64,000 nt of DNA from Osedax frankpressi (GCA_964035775.1 OZ038315.1:24331816-24395815); one strand, 5' to 3'; positions 1-21,450 are shown, counted from the stretch's first letter. Made by a program: numbers and translations. Notes: generated from the sequence alone by a model not told the origin.

Positions 1-1823
1 ATAAATGTATATATACACATATATCATGACATTACAAACATTCATAAGAATTCATATGACTGTTTTAATAATGTATTGAATATAAACGGATTTGATTTAT
101 AAATGTTGTAAATTGTTTTTCTAACCGGACATAATACGGTCAGCAATACACTATTCATTCAGTATTAGAAAAAGGTGACTCATCAATAAAATAATGACTC
201 GGCGAATTAAAAATACAATTAAAAATATAATACAAGTAGTGACTCATTGATAAAAGTTACTAATCAACTTGATTAATAGATATAATGTATAGTAATCTAT
301 ATATATATATATAGACTTCAATGTTTACATTGTTTAAACTTATAGAGTACAAACTTCTATATAACTAGATATTCATAAATATTTACATTGAAAGTAAAGT
401 TTTTATAATATAGAAAAATGTAAAAAAATATACTTACACTATTTATATGGTCAGTCTATTTTATAAACCTTTTTACAAAAATGTAAATGTTTAAAAAGAC
501 ATTATTTAAAGTACATGGTATAATTATATCCCATTAAATTATAAATTATATAAATTAAAGTTCTAGGACAGCAAACCCAAGCTGTTAAAAATAAAAGCAA
601 ACCCAAACTATTATAAATAATTATATAATTTTTAGAAAATAAGTTGTTATTTGTTTTGGACAATAAATTAAAATAAAATAATTGATACAAATGTAATATT
701 ATTATTAATGTTATATTATTATTAAAGATTATTTGAAGGATTAATTAATAATATAATAACATTGCAATTCTATTAGCTAAAGTGAAATATAGATGCATTC
801 AGCTTCAGAAACTAAAGGATATAAAGTTCACAAATGTTAAATAATAATTCAAATGATATTTTTAACATCTATAAATAAACTTTATTGATTTCATAAAATA
901 AATTCTCTGGGAAATTGAAACTTTTAAAATTGAAAATTATAGATGGATTTGTAATAAAAAATTAAATTTTTGTTATTCATTATATATTATATATAATTTA
1001 TGATATAATATATTAAATAAAATATATTATATATAATGTATTATATAAATGTTTGAATAAAAAAGAGAAATCACTGATAAAAACTATATCGGAGATTAAA
1101 TAAAAAAAAAGTACTAAATTTTGTAATGTGAAATATTAATAATACAAAATATTAGTCAAGAATAATTGCCTGCGAGTTTATATTTAATATACAATTATAT
1201 ATTAAGAGCATAATAAAATATTAATATCATAAATAATATCAGTTTTACTGAATATTAGATTACCATATAATTAAATTATATTAAGAATTTTCTATTTAAG
1301 TTCTGTTTTGTAAAATACACCTGTAATGAGACTTGCACTAAACAGAAATTACACACAATAGATGCATTATGCATTACTCAAGTTAACTTATCAATCACGT
1401 AACAGACACTGTATTTGATTACGTGGGATTTATTATAGAAATGACAGACTACGTTTAATTTATCTCTACTGAAGATAGATTGAAATGAAAAACAATAACT
1501 AGATTCCCAGCCTTTGAAATATAAAAACAATATCTCATATAGCTTTCATTGTACAATTCATAATCTTATTAATATATATAATATATATACAGTAAATAAC
1601 AATACCCATATATAGTTAATAACAAGGGGTAGGGAGGGAGTAATGCTACTGTATTATATAAATAGGTTGAATAAATTTCTAATAATAGGTTATACCTACT
1701 TTTAAATAATGCTAGATTAATCTCAGGACCGAGGGGTCATTGTAATATAATAATCACTACGGGAGGGCGTGGCTTACCACTCTAAAGGGCGTGGCTTAAC
1801 ACTCCATAGAGGGCGTGGCCAAC
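1..1823. other. AT-rich DNA, presumably intron 1 of the MyD88-like gene
   Basis: This stretch follows the donor of the MyD88-like first coding exon on the minus strand, so it should be intronic. I looked on the minus strand for the rest of the death domain and for a TIR domain and found nothing convincing; the remaining exons probably lie off the left edge. The sequence is very AT-rich with stops in all frames. There is a short AT microsatellite near 298-314. Confidence 0.5.
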
Positions 1824-2024
1824 CTGTACTTCGTCTCCGTTGAAGCCGAGTTGTTCGGCGACGTCCCTCCAACACAGACGACTCGCGTAGACACTCTCCG
1901 GTTCCAGGTGTTGCTCCAATTTACGTCGAACCGACAAAGGCACGTGGTAGAAGGGCACGTCAACGCATCTCAGCCGCTCGACGCAGACCTCGTAGTGTTC
2001 CAGGCGCGATTGTTGCACGGCCAT
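1824..2024 (-). CDS. MyD88-like adaptor, first coding exon (death domain start), 3' partial
   Basis: One exon of 67 codons, phase 0, ending at a CAG|GTTGGC donor (GT at 1823-1822). The start chosen is the ATG at 2024. An upstream in-frame extension to 2171 exists but is encoded by the adjacent minisatellite. After about 22 residues comes a death-domain start: VPLSVRRKLEQHLEP, then CWRDVAEQLGFNGDEVQ, with the Trp and the LGF of helices 2-3. Order and spacing resemble the N-terminal death domain of MyD88 (human ALNMRVRRRLSLFLNV followed by DWTALAEEMDFEYLEI). MyD88 couples Toll/IL-1 receptors to IRAK kinases in the cytoplasm. The rest of the death domain and any TIR domain are not in the window, so another death-domain protein (IRAK/Pelle-like, UNC5-like) cannot be excluded. 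The exon is GC-rich in an AT-rich setting. Confidence 0.6.
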
Positions 2025-2033
2025 CTGGTGGCA

Positions 2034-2605
2034 GGCGGGGGCATGGTGTTTAGTGGCGGGGGGCAGATGGAGTTTAGAGGTGGGGGGATGGAGTTTAGTG
2101 GCGGGGGGATGGAGTCTAGAGGTGGGGGGATGGAGTTTAATGGTGGGGAGATGGTGTTCAGTGGAGGGCATATGGAGTTTAGAGGTGGGGGGATGGAGTT
2201 TAGTGGCGGGGGGATGGAGTCTAGAGGTGGGGGGATGGAGTTTAATGGTGGGGAGATGGAGTTTAGTGGGGGGGGTGGAGTTTAAATGTGGGGGGATGGA
2301 GTTTAGTGGCGGGGAGATTGAGTCTAGAGGTGGGGGGATGGAGTTTAATGGCGAGGAGATGGAGTTTAATGGCGAGGAGATGGAGTTTAGTGGGGGGGTG
2401 GAGTTTAAATGTGGGGGGATGGAGTTTAGTGGCGGGGGGATGGAGTTTATCGGGGGATGGAGTTTAGAGGTGGATGGAGTTTAGAGGTGGGGGGATGGAG
2501 TTTAGAGGTGGATGGAGTTTAGCGGGGGATGGAGTTTATCGGGGGATGGAGTTTAGAGGTGGATGGAGTTTAGATGTGGGGGGGATGGAGTTTAGTGATG
2601 GGGAA
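2034..2605. repeat. G-rich minisatellite abutting the MyD88-like start codon
   Basis: Tandem units of about 19-21 bp built on GATGGAGTTTAGTGGCGGGG, with alternating variants (TTTAGAGGTGGGG, TCTAGAGGTGGGG, TTTAATGGTGGGG). The plus strand is strongly G-rich, so the sense strand of the gene is C-rich. The runs of four to seven Gs recur every 20 bp and could form G-quadruplexes. The array starts about 10 bp upstream of the ATG and would lie in the 5' UTR or promoter. Long frames through it on both strands are by-products of the repeat. Confidence 0.95.
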
Positions 2606-2892
2606 TCGCGGCGGGCCGAGGGGGTTAATGGCAACAAGGCCAGATTATTAGAGTTGGAGATTGAGCAGGGTAAGATAAGTGGAACTAATAAATGGTATAT
2701 TTATAGAAGATGTAATAAATGTGTATGTAATAAACCTAATCTGCTAATTTAGTTAAACATAAATTGAATTATAAATATAAATCAACAGTAAGAGATTACA
2801 ATCAATAATAATAATATATGGAATGATTAAACAATACAATTAAAAAAAGAATTATAACATATATGGATTTTGAATTGATGTATATTTAAAAG

Positions 2893-3121
2893 AGGAAGTT
2901 TGATAGAAGTGGGGTAATACGCAGAAAACAACTAATATTAAATATGGTAATACATAAAGTATTGAAAACAGGAAGTTTGTATCGATGAGGTACTTATCAC
3001 AAAACAGGAAGTTGACTACAAATCATTGAAAATGTAGTCGACAGAGAGATGACATGAGATGACTGGGTAACCAAATGGAGGCTATCTCACACGTGGGACG
3101 CGCCACGTAAAGCTACTTCCT
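2893..3121. promoter_or_regulatory. Cluster of ETS cores and an E-box, candidate promoter of the MyD88-like gene
   Basis: Four AGGAAGT-type ETS cores occur within 230 bp: 2893-2899, 2971-2977 and 3006-3012 on plus, and ACTTCCT at 3115-3121 for minus. A perfect CACGTG E-box lies at 3090-3095, within a locally GC-richer patch (about 3,050-3,200). It lies 0.9-1.1 kb upstream of the MyD88-like ATG, beyond the G-rich minisatellite. The promoter role is inferred from motif clustering and position only. Confidence 0.35.
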
Positions 3122-3231
3122 GATACTGCTAAAGGACGAGGGAATACGAGGAACACCCAATTTGTGGGTAAAGTTGTGGTGTAGAGGTATTAGTTACTGT
3201 AGAATAGCTAGTGAGATTGATATATCACCAG

Positions 3232-3252
3232 TATATATATATATATATATAT

Positions 3253-3299
<47 letters not shown>
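3232..3299. repeat. (TA)n microsatellite
   Basis: Nearly pure TA dinucleotide run of about 68 bp with one GA interruption. Confidence 0.95.
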
Positions 3300-10674
<7,375 letters not shown>

Positions 10675-10858
10675 TAACAAAAATATCTATTTGGCAGTTA
10701 CTTGGTCGTAAGTGATTTATGGTTCCTTTTATGATTTTACTAAGTCATGAGTATAGTTAATATTGAACAAAATAATAACATTATTCATGTTTCTTTACAA
10801 ATTGATATTGTATCCAAAACGTACACAATTATCTGTAGTATTTTTATTTTTAAATAAT

Positions 10859-10870
10859 AATAAATTTATT
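10859..10870. promoter_or_regulatory. Bidirectional poly(A) signal palindrome AATAAATTTATT
   Basis: AATAAA reads on plus at 10859-10864 and on minus at 10870-10865, back to back in a perfect 12-bp palindrome. It lies 185 nt after the ZCCHC10 stop and 29 nt after the CIP2A stop, so one element could serve both convergent genes. Cleavage 10-30 nt downstream on each strand would make the two mRNA 3' ends overlap by a few tens of bases. Canonical signals on both strands are seen; use is inferred. Confidence 0.65.
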
Positions 10871-10898
10871 ATTAAAATGCACTCGTCTTAATTATTAC

Positions 10899-13800
10899 TC
10901 ATTTCTTGCTTAGGTCGTGAATCATAGATGTAATCTACAATGAAATGAATTCATTAATGACAGATCAAATTACTTACAAACATTAAATATGTTTAGATTA
11001 AATATTGAACAAAAAAAGATTACCTTATTCATTTTTTCGAAATTATTTAGTAATGATTTATATTTTTCATTTAATTCATTATAAGATGTCTGATAGTCCT
11101 CTTTTAGTTCTTCGTGCTAGAATGTTGTTATTTTAGGAGCATATATACATTGTAGACATGATTTACATAATATATTAATACAGAGTCCAACTCGCATACT
11201 GAAATTATATATTCATTATTGATACATTTGCAATCAAATGAAATATTTTATTAAGCTTATTTTTATTCTTTTCAATCAATTAATACTATATACAGGGGGG
11301 GGGGGCTGTCACAGAAGTTAGATTTTATAATAAAATTATAGATACTGGCTTTTTATTTTTAAAATATAGAAAGTAATAACAATTTTGTTATGAACTTTAT
11401 AGACTACATTAATTATAAGAATGTGAAAAATATATCGGGTATCAATATTCAATTATATAATATTTATTTTTAATTATAATATAAAATGGTATAAGTTTAA
11501 ATTATAAAAAATAAAGTAACTAATCGTCTTTCATTAAATAGAGTGAATCTTCCGATTTTACATTATATTAGTTGAGAGTTATAATTGGCTTAATAAAAAA
11601 TATGGTGAAGAAAATGAGCAGGTGAAAACTCACTTTATAAAGATTATTGTAAAAATAGATTTGAAGAAATGTTGATTTGAGTTCTTATTTACCTTCTTGT
11701 CCTTTACTTCACTGCATTTTACCAGATCTTCATATTTTGCAGTCATTTCTTGCAACGAATCATTTAAACTGGAAATCTTGTTTTCAGACTGATTCTTTAG
11801 GTTTAAATACGAAGCTGAAATGACCAATTAATTACTGTTAATTAATGCTGTTGAAATTATCATACTATCTATTCGTATTCTTGTCTTCTACGATACATTC
11901 TACCACACGCTTTATTGTTCTCACAGATTGTAATCATCTTTTACATACTACACATTGTTAGAATATATGTATGGGCGAGTAATCTTATATAAACAATTGT
12001 TTTTATAAATTCTATTACAAATATAAAATTTAATATATAATCAGAATTGATATATAATATATTTAACAATGGATAATTTAAATAATGTATTCATTTAATA
12101 ATTAAATAAACATTCCCTTCGGAAACTTTTAAAACTAGAGATATTAAAAAGTTTTATATCAAGGTTTATTTAATATTTAAATTATTTCTATAAGTAATAT
12201 TATTATCTAGATAATTATAAGTAGTTATATTTAACGAATGCTTATTTGTACCTAAATACTTTAGTAAATACATCATTCAATTACTCTATTTAGTAGTGTT
12301 AATACTCAAATACTCTACTCAGTAATTTACAACACTTAATTACTTTACATAATATACAAAATTCAATAATTGTATTTGGATTCGGCTAAAGTGTAATTGA
12401 ATAGTATATAGTTATTTACCCACCACTATATAGTAGCAGTAGGGTGGTAAGACGGGTAGCAGTAGGGTGGTAAGACGGGTAGCAGTAGGGTGGTAAGACG
12501 GGTAGCACACTCAATAACAACTAAAACAATCCACCTACATCACAAACATTCTAAATTCTCATTTTTCGTACATTCTTCTTTTTCTCTCTTCTCGGATTCG
12601 AAAAGCATCATTTTTATTTGCGATATCTGCATTAACTTATAATTAATATTGAATAACGGGAATATTAATTACTTAGTATTATCGATCATATGGTCTCTCG
12701 GATAACCTATGTATAACTATTGTATATGAATCAATTGGTTGTTTAGCAAGTTATTGCTAGCATAGTAGGCAAGAAATGAATTTACAATGATATTTGTATA
12801 TCTATGTACTTTATTCACCTCCTCATCTACTACAAATGACCTCATCTACTACAAATTACAAACCATAGCCTTGGAGTTTGCTTGTCTGCATCTGAACTCC
12901 GTTAGCATTTGTTCTGCATGATCGAGGGAAGTCTTCAACGTGGACTCTTTAGACTGAAACAGGTACGATCGGGTGTTGTATTGAATTATTTACATTCGGT
13001 AAGCCTTGCGTATCATACGAGTTACTTTAAACTTATTCCCGAAAACAGATATCCCAAGAAATCTTAGAATTCCTTAAGATGTTCTTTTTGATTTAATAAT
13101 TTAAAATTTAAATTAAAAAAAAAATCTATAAATCATTAAGAAAAATTATATATTCCCAACTACAGTTTGGTAATCTACATGTTGGTTATTAATCTAAATA
13201 AAAAATGTCATTAAACTGTTGTAGATGATAAAATCACAATATTTACTTAATACTTTTGATAAGAAATTACAATGTGTGTTTACAATACAGTAAAAAACAA
13301 TACTTTTAATGCATAATTTAAAAATTCTCCAATAATATTAATAGTGAAAGATATAAGATAAAAGATAGTGGAGTATCTCCGACATCCAAAGATAGTGGAG
13401 TATCTCCACCAGCCAAAGATAGTGGAGTATCTACGACAGCTAAAGAAACAGATGATTGCAAACCATAGTTGAAGATCTTTGGTCGTAAATGATTTCGTAC
13501 AAGTTGATCATGTCGGATGATTTAAGTTCATCGAGTCGCATTGTTCCTTTGAGCCGGTCTATTAGGTCGTTAATGTCCTTCTGATGTCCGGGGATCATCC
13601 GGGTACCCGGGTCTTTAGGAGTAGAGTGGAGCGAGATAGGAGAGATGAGGTCGGGAGACAGATGAGGAAAGCAGTTGGGAAGGATGATTAGAGATAAACG
13701 AAAAGGAAGGAATTGATATTAGGATGTGAATATAAGGTAACGTGTAGTGGAGTGTATTAGAGAGGAAGAGACGGGGGGAAGGGAAGGGAAGGGGATGTAG

Positions 13801-16800
13801 AGAATCAATGCAATGTTCATACAATAGAGATATGATGTATTAATTGTGAATAAGATGGAGAGAGTTATAAATAAGATCTATTATCTATCTTCCAATATCT
13901 ATTTTCAGTATTTGTAATGAAGTTATAAAGATTTATAAGATGCTCAAATTTTCAAACTTTGATTTCAAGAACACTTAAATTTGCAGTGTGGCAAAAAAAA
14001 TAATTAATCTCCGAGATCGATTTAAATCTATTTTGATGAAAAATAGAACATTTGCTACATCATAAATATTCTGGTGTAAACTAAGTTATTTTTTGGGCAG
14101 AATATAAGAAGTTTTTAATATAAATAGTTTTATAGTTTATTAAATATAAGTATGTCCATTCAAATATCACTTTTATTCTTTTTTCTTAATTTATTTATAA
14201 AATGATTCTAATATGTTATTAAAACTTTATACAAGATTTAACATATTTGTAATCTGAAATAATTAACATAAACTCTACTAACATATATTGCAAAGATTAT
14301 AGACTTATAACATAAAAAGTAATTATAGATAATAATATATTCATGATATGGGTACTTTATATTATAGTATTATTTCAGTATGCACATAATTCTGGTCAAT
14401 AATTATAAATGTCTTTTTATTAAAAAAACAATGTGGAAATAGATCATTTATGGCAATCAGATAATTTATAAATATTAATAAAAATACCTGTATTGTTTAG
14501 AGTTTTCCCAACATTTGTACTGTTAGCTTTAATCATTTCTTCAAAAAATCTAGAATTAATTTTATTATAAATTACAATCTTCAAAGTAAATGATTTCAAA
14601 TAATGCAGAGTTATATTCCGGACATTGGTAGGACTAGCAATTCAAATTAAACTAAATTCCCAGGTACAACATAAGCGGCTACCAATTTATTTAGCCTGTA
14701 GTGTACGCATCTCAAGGTGAGCTTAGCGTAAATAACTAGATTACAATGTACCCACTGTATCCGAGGGAAGTCTGGCAGACTGAAGCCCCACGCAAGTACG
14801 GCCAATGAAGCATTCAACACGTCTTTGTCGCAAGAATGTAGGCCGTAGCGCAGGTAATTCACAATTCGAATATCCTTGAAATGGGGTGAAAGAAAATATT
14901 ACTATTTTGATTACATTGGATATATACAAATATATATATAATATATAAATATATATATTATATATATAATATATATTATATATAAATATATGTATATAAT
15001 ATATATTATATATATAATATATATTATATATATAATATACTAATCTATAATAGATTTGTTAAATATCAAGTTTTTAAACAGAATATAAACAACACCCATA
15101 TCAATATCAATACCGTGAATATACTGAGGACTTCGGAATTATTATCACAAATGATGTCTTCGCCATTGGAATGTGACTTTGGCAGTACCAATTGTAGACT
15201 GTACAGCATCGTGTCGGCTCCGTGGTAACTAAGGAGTTAGTTAGGTAGTATCAGATAGGTCCGAGGATTCGCTTTGTTACTTAGTGCCTTGGAATGTGTT
15301 TTTTGATGAATTTTAGTGAATATACTTTTGCACTTTTAGGAAGTATCTAAACTTTGATCTAAAGACCTCGTTTAATAACAAACCTCTATTCTAAACATTA
15401 CCCAAGCTCTACTTTAGTACTATCTCTAAATCAATTCCTACTTTAATACTAGAACCTACTTTAAACTGTATACATGGCCTACTTTAAACTCTATACAACC
15501 CATACTTTGAACCCTATACAACCCCTACTTTAGCACTATAACCTACTTTGAACCATATACAACCCCTACTTTAGCACTATAACTTACTTTGAACCCTAAA
15601 TAACACCTACTTTAACACTATAACCTAATTTGAACCCTATACAACCCCTACTTTAACACTATAATCTAATTTGAACCCTAAATAACACCTACTTTAACAC
15701 TATAACCTAATTTGAACTCTATACAACCCATACTTTAACACTATAACCTAATTTGAACTCTATACAACCCATACTTTAACACTATAACCTACTTTGAACC
15801 CTATACAAACCCTATTTTAACACTATAACCTACTTTGAACCCTAACTAATTATCATCGCGATCGTGGATTCTCTGCGTCGAGACTTCTGATATTGAAAGA
15901 ATGTTGTTTTCGTATTCAAAAGCTATGAGTTGCCGACAGAGTTTTTTAGTTTCAGAGAGGGTCTGCAGCCAAAGTAATGAGTGAGAAATCTTGGATTTTA
16001 AAATTTGGAGATTTTATTTCTTTAAAAATCTAATATAAAAATAATCAAAAAAATCACAAGATATAATTAATAAGTGATTGCGATAACATAACATATATTA
16101 TCTTTTACTAGTAATTATAATATTTCATATGTATTGGTATTTAATAAAATATATTTAAGATGTATTGATTTGTAAATAAATATAACTATAATGTATTTAT
16201 CAATTATAATGTATATTATGTATAATATTTATAAAAAGAATATTTCTGTATTTATTTGTCAATATTATATTTGGTAAAGAAATATATATTGATATAGAAT
16301 AACAAATTTTAGATTTATTTTATCTAAGAAATTGATTTATACAAATTTGTTTTCATATTTTCTAAAATTCATTTCAATATTTTACAAACACATTTAACAA
16401 TGTGTTAAAAACATTTCAGGGTTTGTAGAAATAAATTGACCAGTTCTTTATTAATCTAAAAGTCCACGATAACCTATTTATAATCTAGAACATGTTTAGT
16501 TATCCGCAATATTTACTCTACCTCAGATGATATTAGTGAGTGTCGGTGCATGAAATTAAGAACTCTGCAAGCTTCTGCCAAATGCTCCACGGCACATTTC
16601 TCCCGGGTCTGGGAACCTGTTAAGGGTTCTAGGGCGAGGCCGCCGCATTCTTTATACTCGCTTACGGTAGATTTTCAATTTAAAACGTTTCGTTGGTGAA
16701 TAGAATGTTTAACTTTCGATTACGTTATCTATAAGACACTGTTCGTACTGTTCGTGGTACAATAAAATCAAAAAATACATTCTTAAATTACAACATATCT

Positions 16801-19800
16801 TTTCTACAAGTTAAAACTTCAAACAAAATAATAATTTCCATACTAAAACATGTTACGAATATCTAAAATCTATTACACCAACATAAAATCTAAATATAGA
16901 CACTATACCAAATATAATTATTTTATCTAAAATGTATTACCTAAACTAAATATAAATCCTTAATACATTACACTAGACTCTCTAAACCCTTAAAACTTCA
17001 AATGAAATCCAACCTAGAGAGTTGCAGCTGTTGCGTAGAATCCGGAGAAGACAATTTGTTACAACATCAACTTTTTCAAAGACCTTTCTAGAGTTCAAAT
17101 CGATAGAGCACTACGAGTGGATAGAAAGTAAGTTTATGATTATATTTGATTTAACTTAGTTGAATTTCAATAAATAATGATACAAACTAATGAACAGAAG
17201 TTGGAAAGCAAAATCTTGAAATTTTGAAATAAAAAAGCTATATTAAAAAAAGCTATATTAAAATAAAGCTATATTGAAATAAAGATATATTGAAATAAAT
17301 ATATATTAAAATGGAGTTAATTTTCTAAAAAAGTAATTTCTCAAATAATAATTATATAACAACTCAATACTCTCTCAATACACTCTCAATACTCCTTAAA
17401 CGATGTCTCACACCTCAATGATCCCTCCCCAAACCTCAAACACATTGACGACGAGTTTAAGTGCAAAGTTCGAAGGAGACTTCCTGTCGAGGTGATCTGC
17501 TGGCACTTCGCACCAATGCAATACGGCGTCGAAATACAGCGTCAACGATCTCTTGAAGCTGTTCTCGATGGTTTTTACGGTCTTATCCGTCGTCTGACGA
17601 CGGTGGAATTTATATTGATTACCTTTATATTCATTTTAGATTATTTTTAATAATGTACTAATCGATCTAAAATAATTATAGTTAGTTCATTAATTTTTAG
17701 ATCAGACTTAGATTTAATATAGATTTACTTTCGAGATGTTGATTTTTCTATTTTAGTATCTTTAGGTTAGTTTTAGTTAAATGTAAATATTTGCTTTGTT
17801 TAGCTTAAGATATTTATTATTTGCATTAGAATTACAATAGAATTTGTTTAGATTAAATTTATATCTTTTTTAGATCTAAATTATCTTTTATGATTAGTTT
17901 ATATAATATTTTAAACCATTTTTGATAACTAAAAATGGTATATTTATAGTTTTTAGACCATTTTAGAAATTTATTAATTGCATTTATTGATCTCTCACCT
18001 TGAAGTTATTATTAACTGGTAGTTAGTATCAAATTAGTTGATTAATTAATTGATTTGTAAATATAAATAACATTTTAAAGTAAGTGGTAGGGTATTATGT
18101 GTCAAATGGTGAGAAGTTAGTTGTTGGTGGCAAGATATTAGGTGTTGGTTGTAGGTTTAGATTTATAAGTTAGTTAATCTTCTGAAGGCTACAATAAATT
18201 CAATACACTAACCACGGGACTCATAATAGCATTGAATACTGTTTCTTTAATAGCTGGCTGCTTGAAGAATGCACAAAGTAACTCCAACACCTAAATCAAC
18301 GATTAATTACTTGAGTTTACACTAAATCTTACATTTACACTACACTTTATACTACACTTTACACTACACTTTATGCTATACTTTACTCTATACTTTACAC
18401 TATACCTTACACTATACTTTACTCTATACTTTACTCTATACTTTACTCTATACTTTACTCTATACTTTACACTATACTTTACTCTATACTTTACACTATA
18501 CTTTACTCTATACTTTACTCTATACTTTACTCTATACTTTACACTATACTTTACACTATACTTTACACTATACTTTACTCTATACTTTACTCTATACTTT
18601 ACACTATACTTTACACTATACTTTACACTATACTTTACACTATACTTTACTCTATACTTTACACTATACTTTACTCTATACTTTACACTATACTTTACTC
18701 TATACTTTACTCTATACTTTACTCTATACTTTACACTATACTTTACACTATACTTTACACTATACTTTACTCTATACTTTACTCTATACTTTACACTATA
18801 CTTTACACTATACTTTACACTATACTTTACTCTATACTTTACACTATCTTATTTTGCTATAGATGTAGACACATTAAACTATTTCATGAACATTATAGAT
18901 TATTAATAAAAAGATGAAATCCAATAGAAGTGTCCAATTCTCTTTTTTCTAATTTAATTAAACAGGAAGTCAGAATATAGATTTGATCTATTTCTTACAT
19001 CTATTCATAATGCATTATTATTGAATTACCAAGTCATCGTGTTTAAATCATCATTATACCACCGAGTGAACTAAAGGAAGACTAACCTTTGCATGAATCT
19101 GGTGCCCCAAGAGAGAATCCCTTCCACAGAGAGGATCACTTAGAATACAAACAATGTGAACAATAACTGAATGGAGTGTTTTGTATCTGTGGGATGAGGA
19201 GAGGTGAGAAGAGGTGATGAGGGATGAGGAGATGATAGGACAGGTGAAGAAAGGTAAGAAGAGGTGAGGAGAGATGAGGAGAGGAGAGGAGAGGTTATGA
19301 GAGGTGAGGAGAGGAAAGTTGAGGAAAGGTGAGGAAAGGTGAATAGAGGAGAGGAGAGGTGAGGAGAGGTGAGATGAGGAGAGGTAAGGAAAGGAGATGA
19401 GAGGTGAGGAGAGGTAAGAAGAGGTGAGGAGAGGTAAGAAGAGGTGAGGAGAGGTGAGGAGGGATGAGGATAGGTTAGGATAGGTGAGGAAAGGTGAGGA
19501 AAGGTGAGGAAAGGTAAGAAGAAGTGAGGAGAGATGAGGTGAGGTTAGGATAGGTGAGGAAAGGTGAGGAGAGATGACGAAAGGTGAGGAGAGGTGAGGA
19601 AAGGTAAGAAGAGGTGATGAGAGGTAAGAAGAGGTGAGGAGGGATGAGGAGAGGTGAGGAGAGGTAAGAAGAGGTGAGGTGAGGAGAGATGAGGTGAGGT
19701 AAGGAAAGGAGAGGTGAGGAGAGGAGAGGTGAGGTGAGGAGATGTGAGGAAAGGTAAGAAGAGGTGAGGAGAGGTAAGAAGAGGTGAGGAGAGGTGAGGA

Positions 19801-21412
19801 GGGATGAGGAGAGGTTAGGATAGGTGAGGAAAGGTGAGGAAAGGTAAGAAGAGGTGAGGAGAGATGAGGTGAGGTTAGGAGGGATGAGAAGAGGTGAGGT
19901 GAGGAGAGATGACGAAAGGTGAGGAGAGTTGAGGAGAGGTGAGGAAAGGAAAGGTAAGAAGAGGTGAGGAGAGGTGATGAGAGGTGAGGAGAGGAGATTT
20001 GAGGAAAGGTGAGGAAAGGAGAGGAAAGGTGAGGAAAGGTGAGGAAAGGTGAGGAAAGGTGAGGAAAGGTGAATAGAGGAGAGGTGAGGAAAGGTGAGGA
20101 AATATGAGGAAAGGTAAGGAAAGGTGAAGAAAGGAGAGGAGAGGTGAGGAAAGGTGAGGAGGGTATGATGAAGGGAAAAAAAGGGTAAGGAAAGGTGAGA
20201 AGGTGTGAATGGGGTGAGGAAGAATTGAGGAAGAGGTGAGGAAGGATGTGATGAGGGGTTAGGAGGTGTAAGGGATGAGGAGATGGTGATAATAAAGTCA
20301 TAGATCAATTTCTATATCAGTCAGAATTCTAATGTATTACACTACTATACTAATCGGAAAGAAAGAAAAAAACCTCTTCAAAACTTTCTGTATCGAGGGG
20401 CAATCTACGATATCTATAAATAGATCGATTATGTAACGCCGTCTGTACTGAAGCTCGGGTTTAATGATTAGCGACATGATGAACTGAACGGTCTGGTTGG
20501 TGTTCTTCGAGCTGTACAGCTGTCGGGTCAAAGGTCATGTGAGCATTTGACCTTGTCTTCATTTTAATTTGCAGTCGCAGACAAACACTTCGACGATTTA
20601 AAATTAATTTATATTTGAAGCATTCTATTTATAGCATAAGATTGATTTACTTTTGTTGTACATTTCTCCATATTTGTTTGTTTGTTTGTTTATTGGGTAT
20701 TCTTCACACAAAGATTATACAGTAAATTAATTTTTATATATGTATCTATGTGTGTGTGTATGTGTGTGTGTGTTTACATGTGTGTATGTGAGTATTTATT
20801 TGTTTGTATATGTATGTAGGTGTGTTTGTGTGTATGTATGTTTGAGTTTGTATGAGTGTGTGCAAGTGTATGTATTATTGTGTGTAAGTGTATGTATGAG
20901 TGTGTAAGTATGTGAGTGTATGACTAACAAAAATTATTATTAATTATGATTGTGATCATTAGAAAATATCAGGATTTTAATTATTAGATGAAAATAAGAT
21001 GGAGATAAAGATTTAGATGGGGATGGAAAGACAGATGGAGATGGAAAGGCAGATGGAGATGGAGAGTCAGATGCAAATGGAGATGGGAAGCTGATGGAGA
21101 GAGGAAGGCAGATGGAGATGGGAAGCAGATGGAGAGGGGAAGGAAGATGAGGATGGAGAGTCAGATGCAAATGGAGATGGGAAGCTGATGAAGAGAGGAA
21201 GGCAGATGGAGATGGGAAGCAGATGGAGAGGGGAAGGCAGATGGAGATGGAGAGTCAGATGCAAATGGAGATGGGAAGCTGATGGGAAGCAGATGGAGAG
21301 GGGAAATAGATGAAGAGGAAGAGATTAGAAATCTAATGATAATACCTAATTAGAATAATAAATAAAAATTTAAATGGAATGTATAATATACTATATATAT
21401 ATATTTATATAC

Positions 21413-21450
<38 letters not shown>

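Noticed and set aside
11560-11640. Plus-strand coding-like stretch (NKKYGEENEQVK) with a CAG|GTGAAA ending, opposite CIP2A intron 21
   Set aside because: Only about 25 codons with no acceptor or partner exon, inside an intron of the opposite gene; chance is the simplest explanation.
15408-15846. Interstitial telomere-like sequence (ACCCTAA)
   Set aside because: The motif appears once per degenerate 41-bp unit and not as tandem hexamers.
18373-18906. 177-codon frame of LYFT repeats
   Set aside because: A 12-bp tandem repeat in an intron of the opposite-strand CIP2A gene.
19054-20308. 415- and 277-codon minus frames rich in Ser, Pro, Leu and His
   Set aside because: GA-tract artefact. The only coding part is the true CIP2A exon 9 (19186-19087) at the end of the longer frame.
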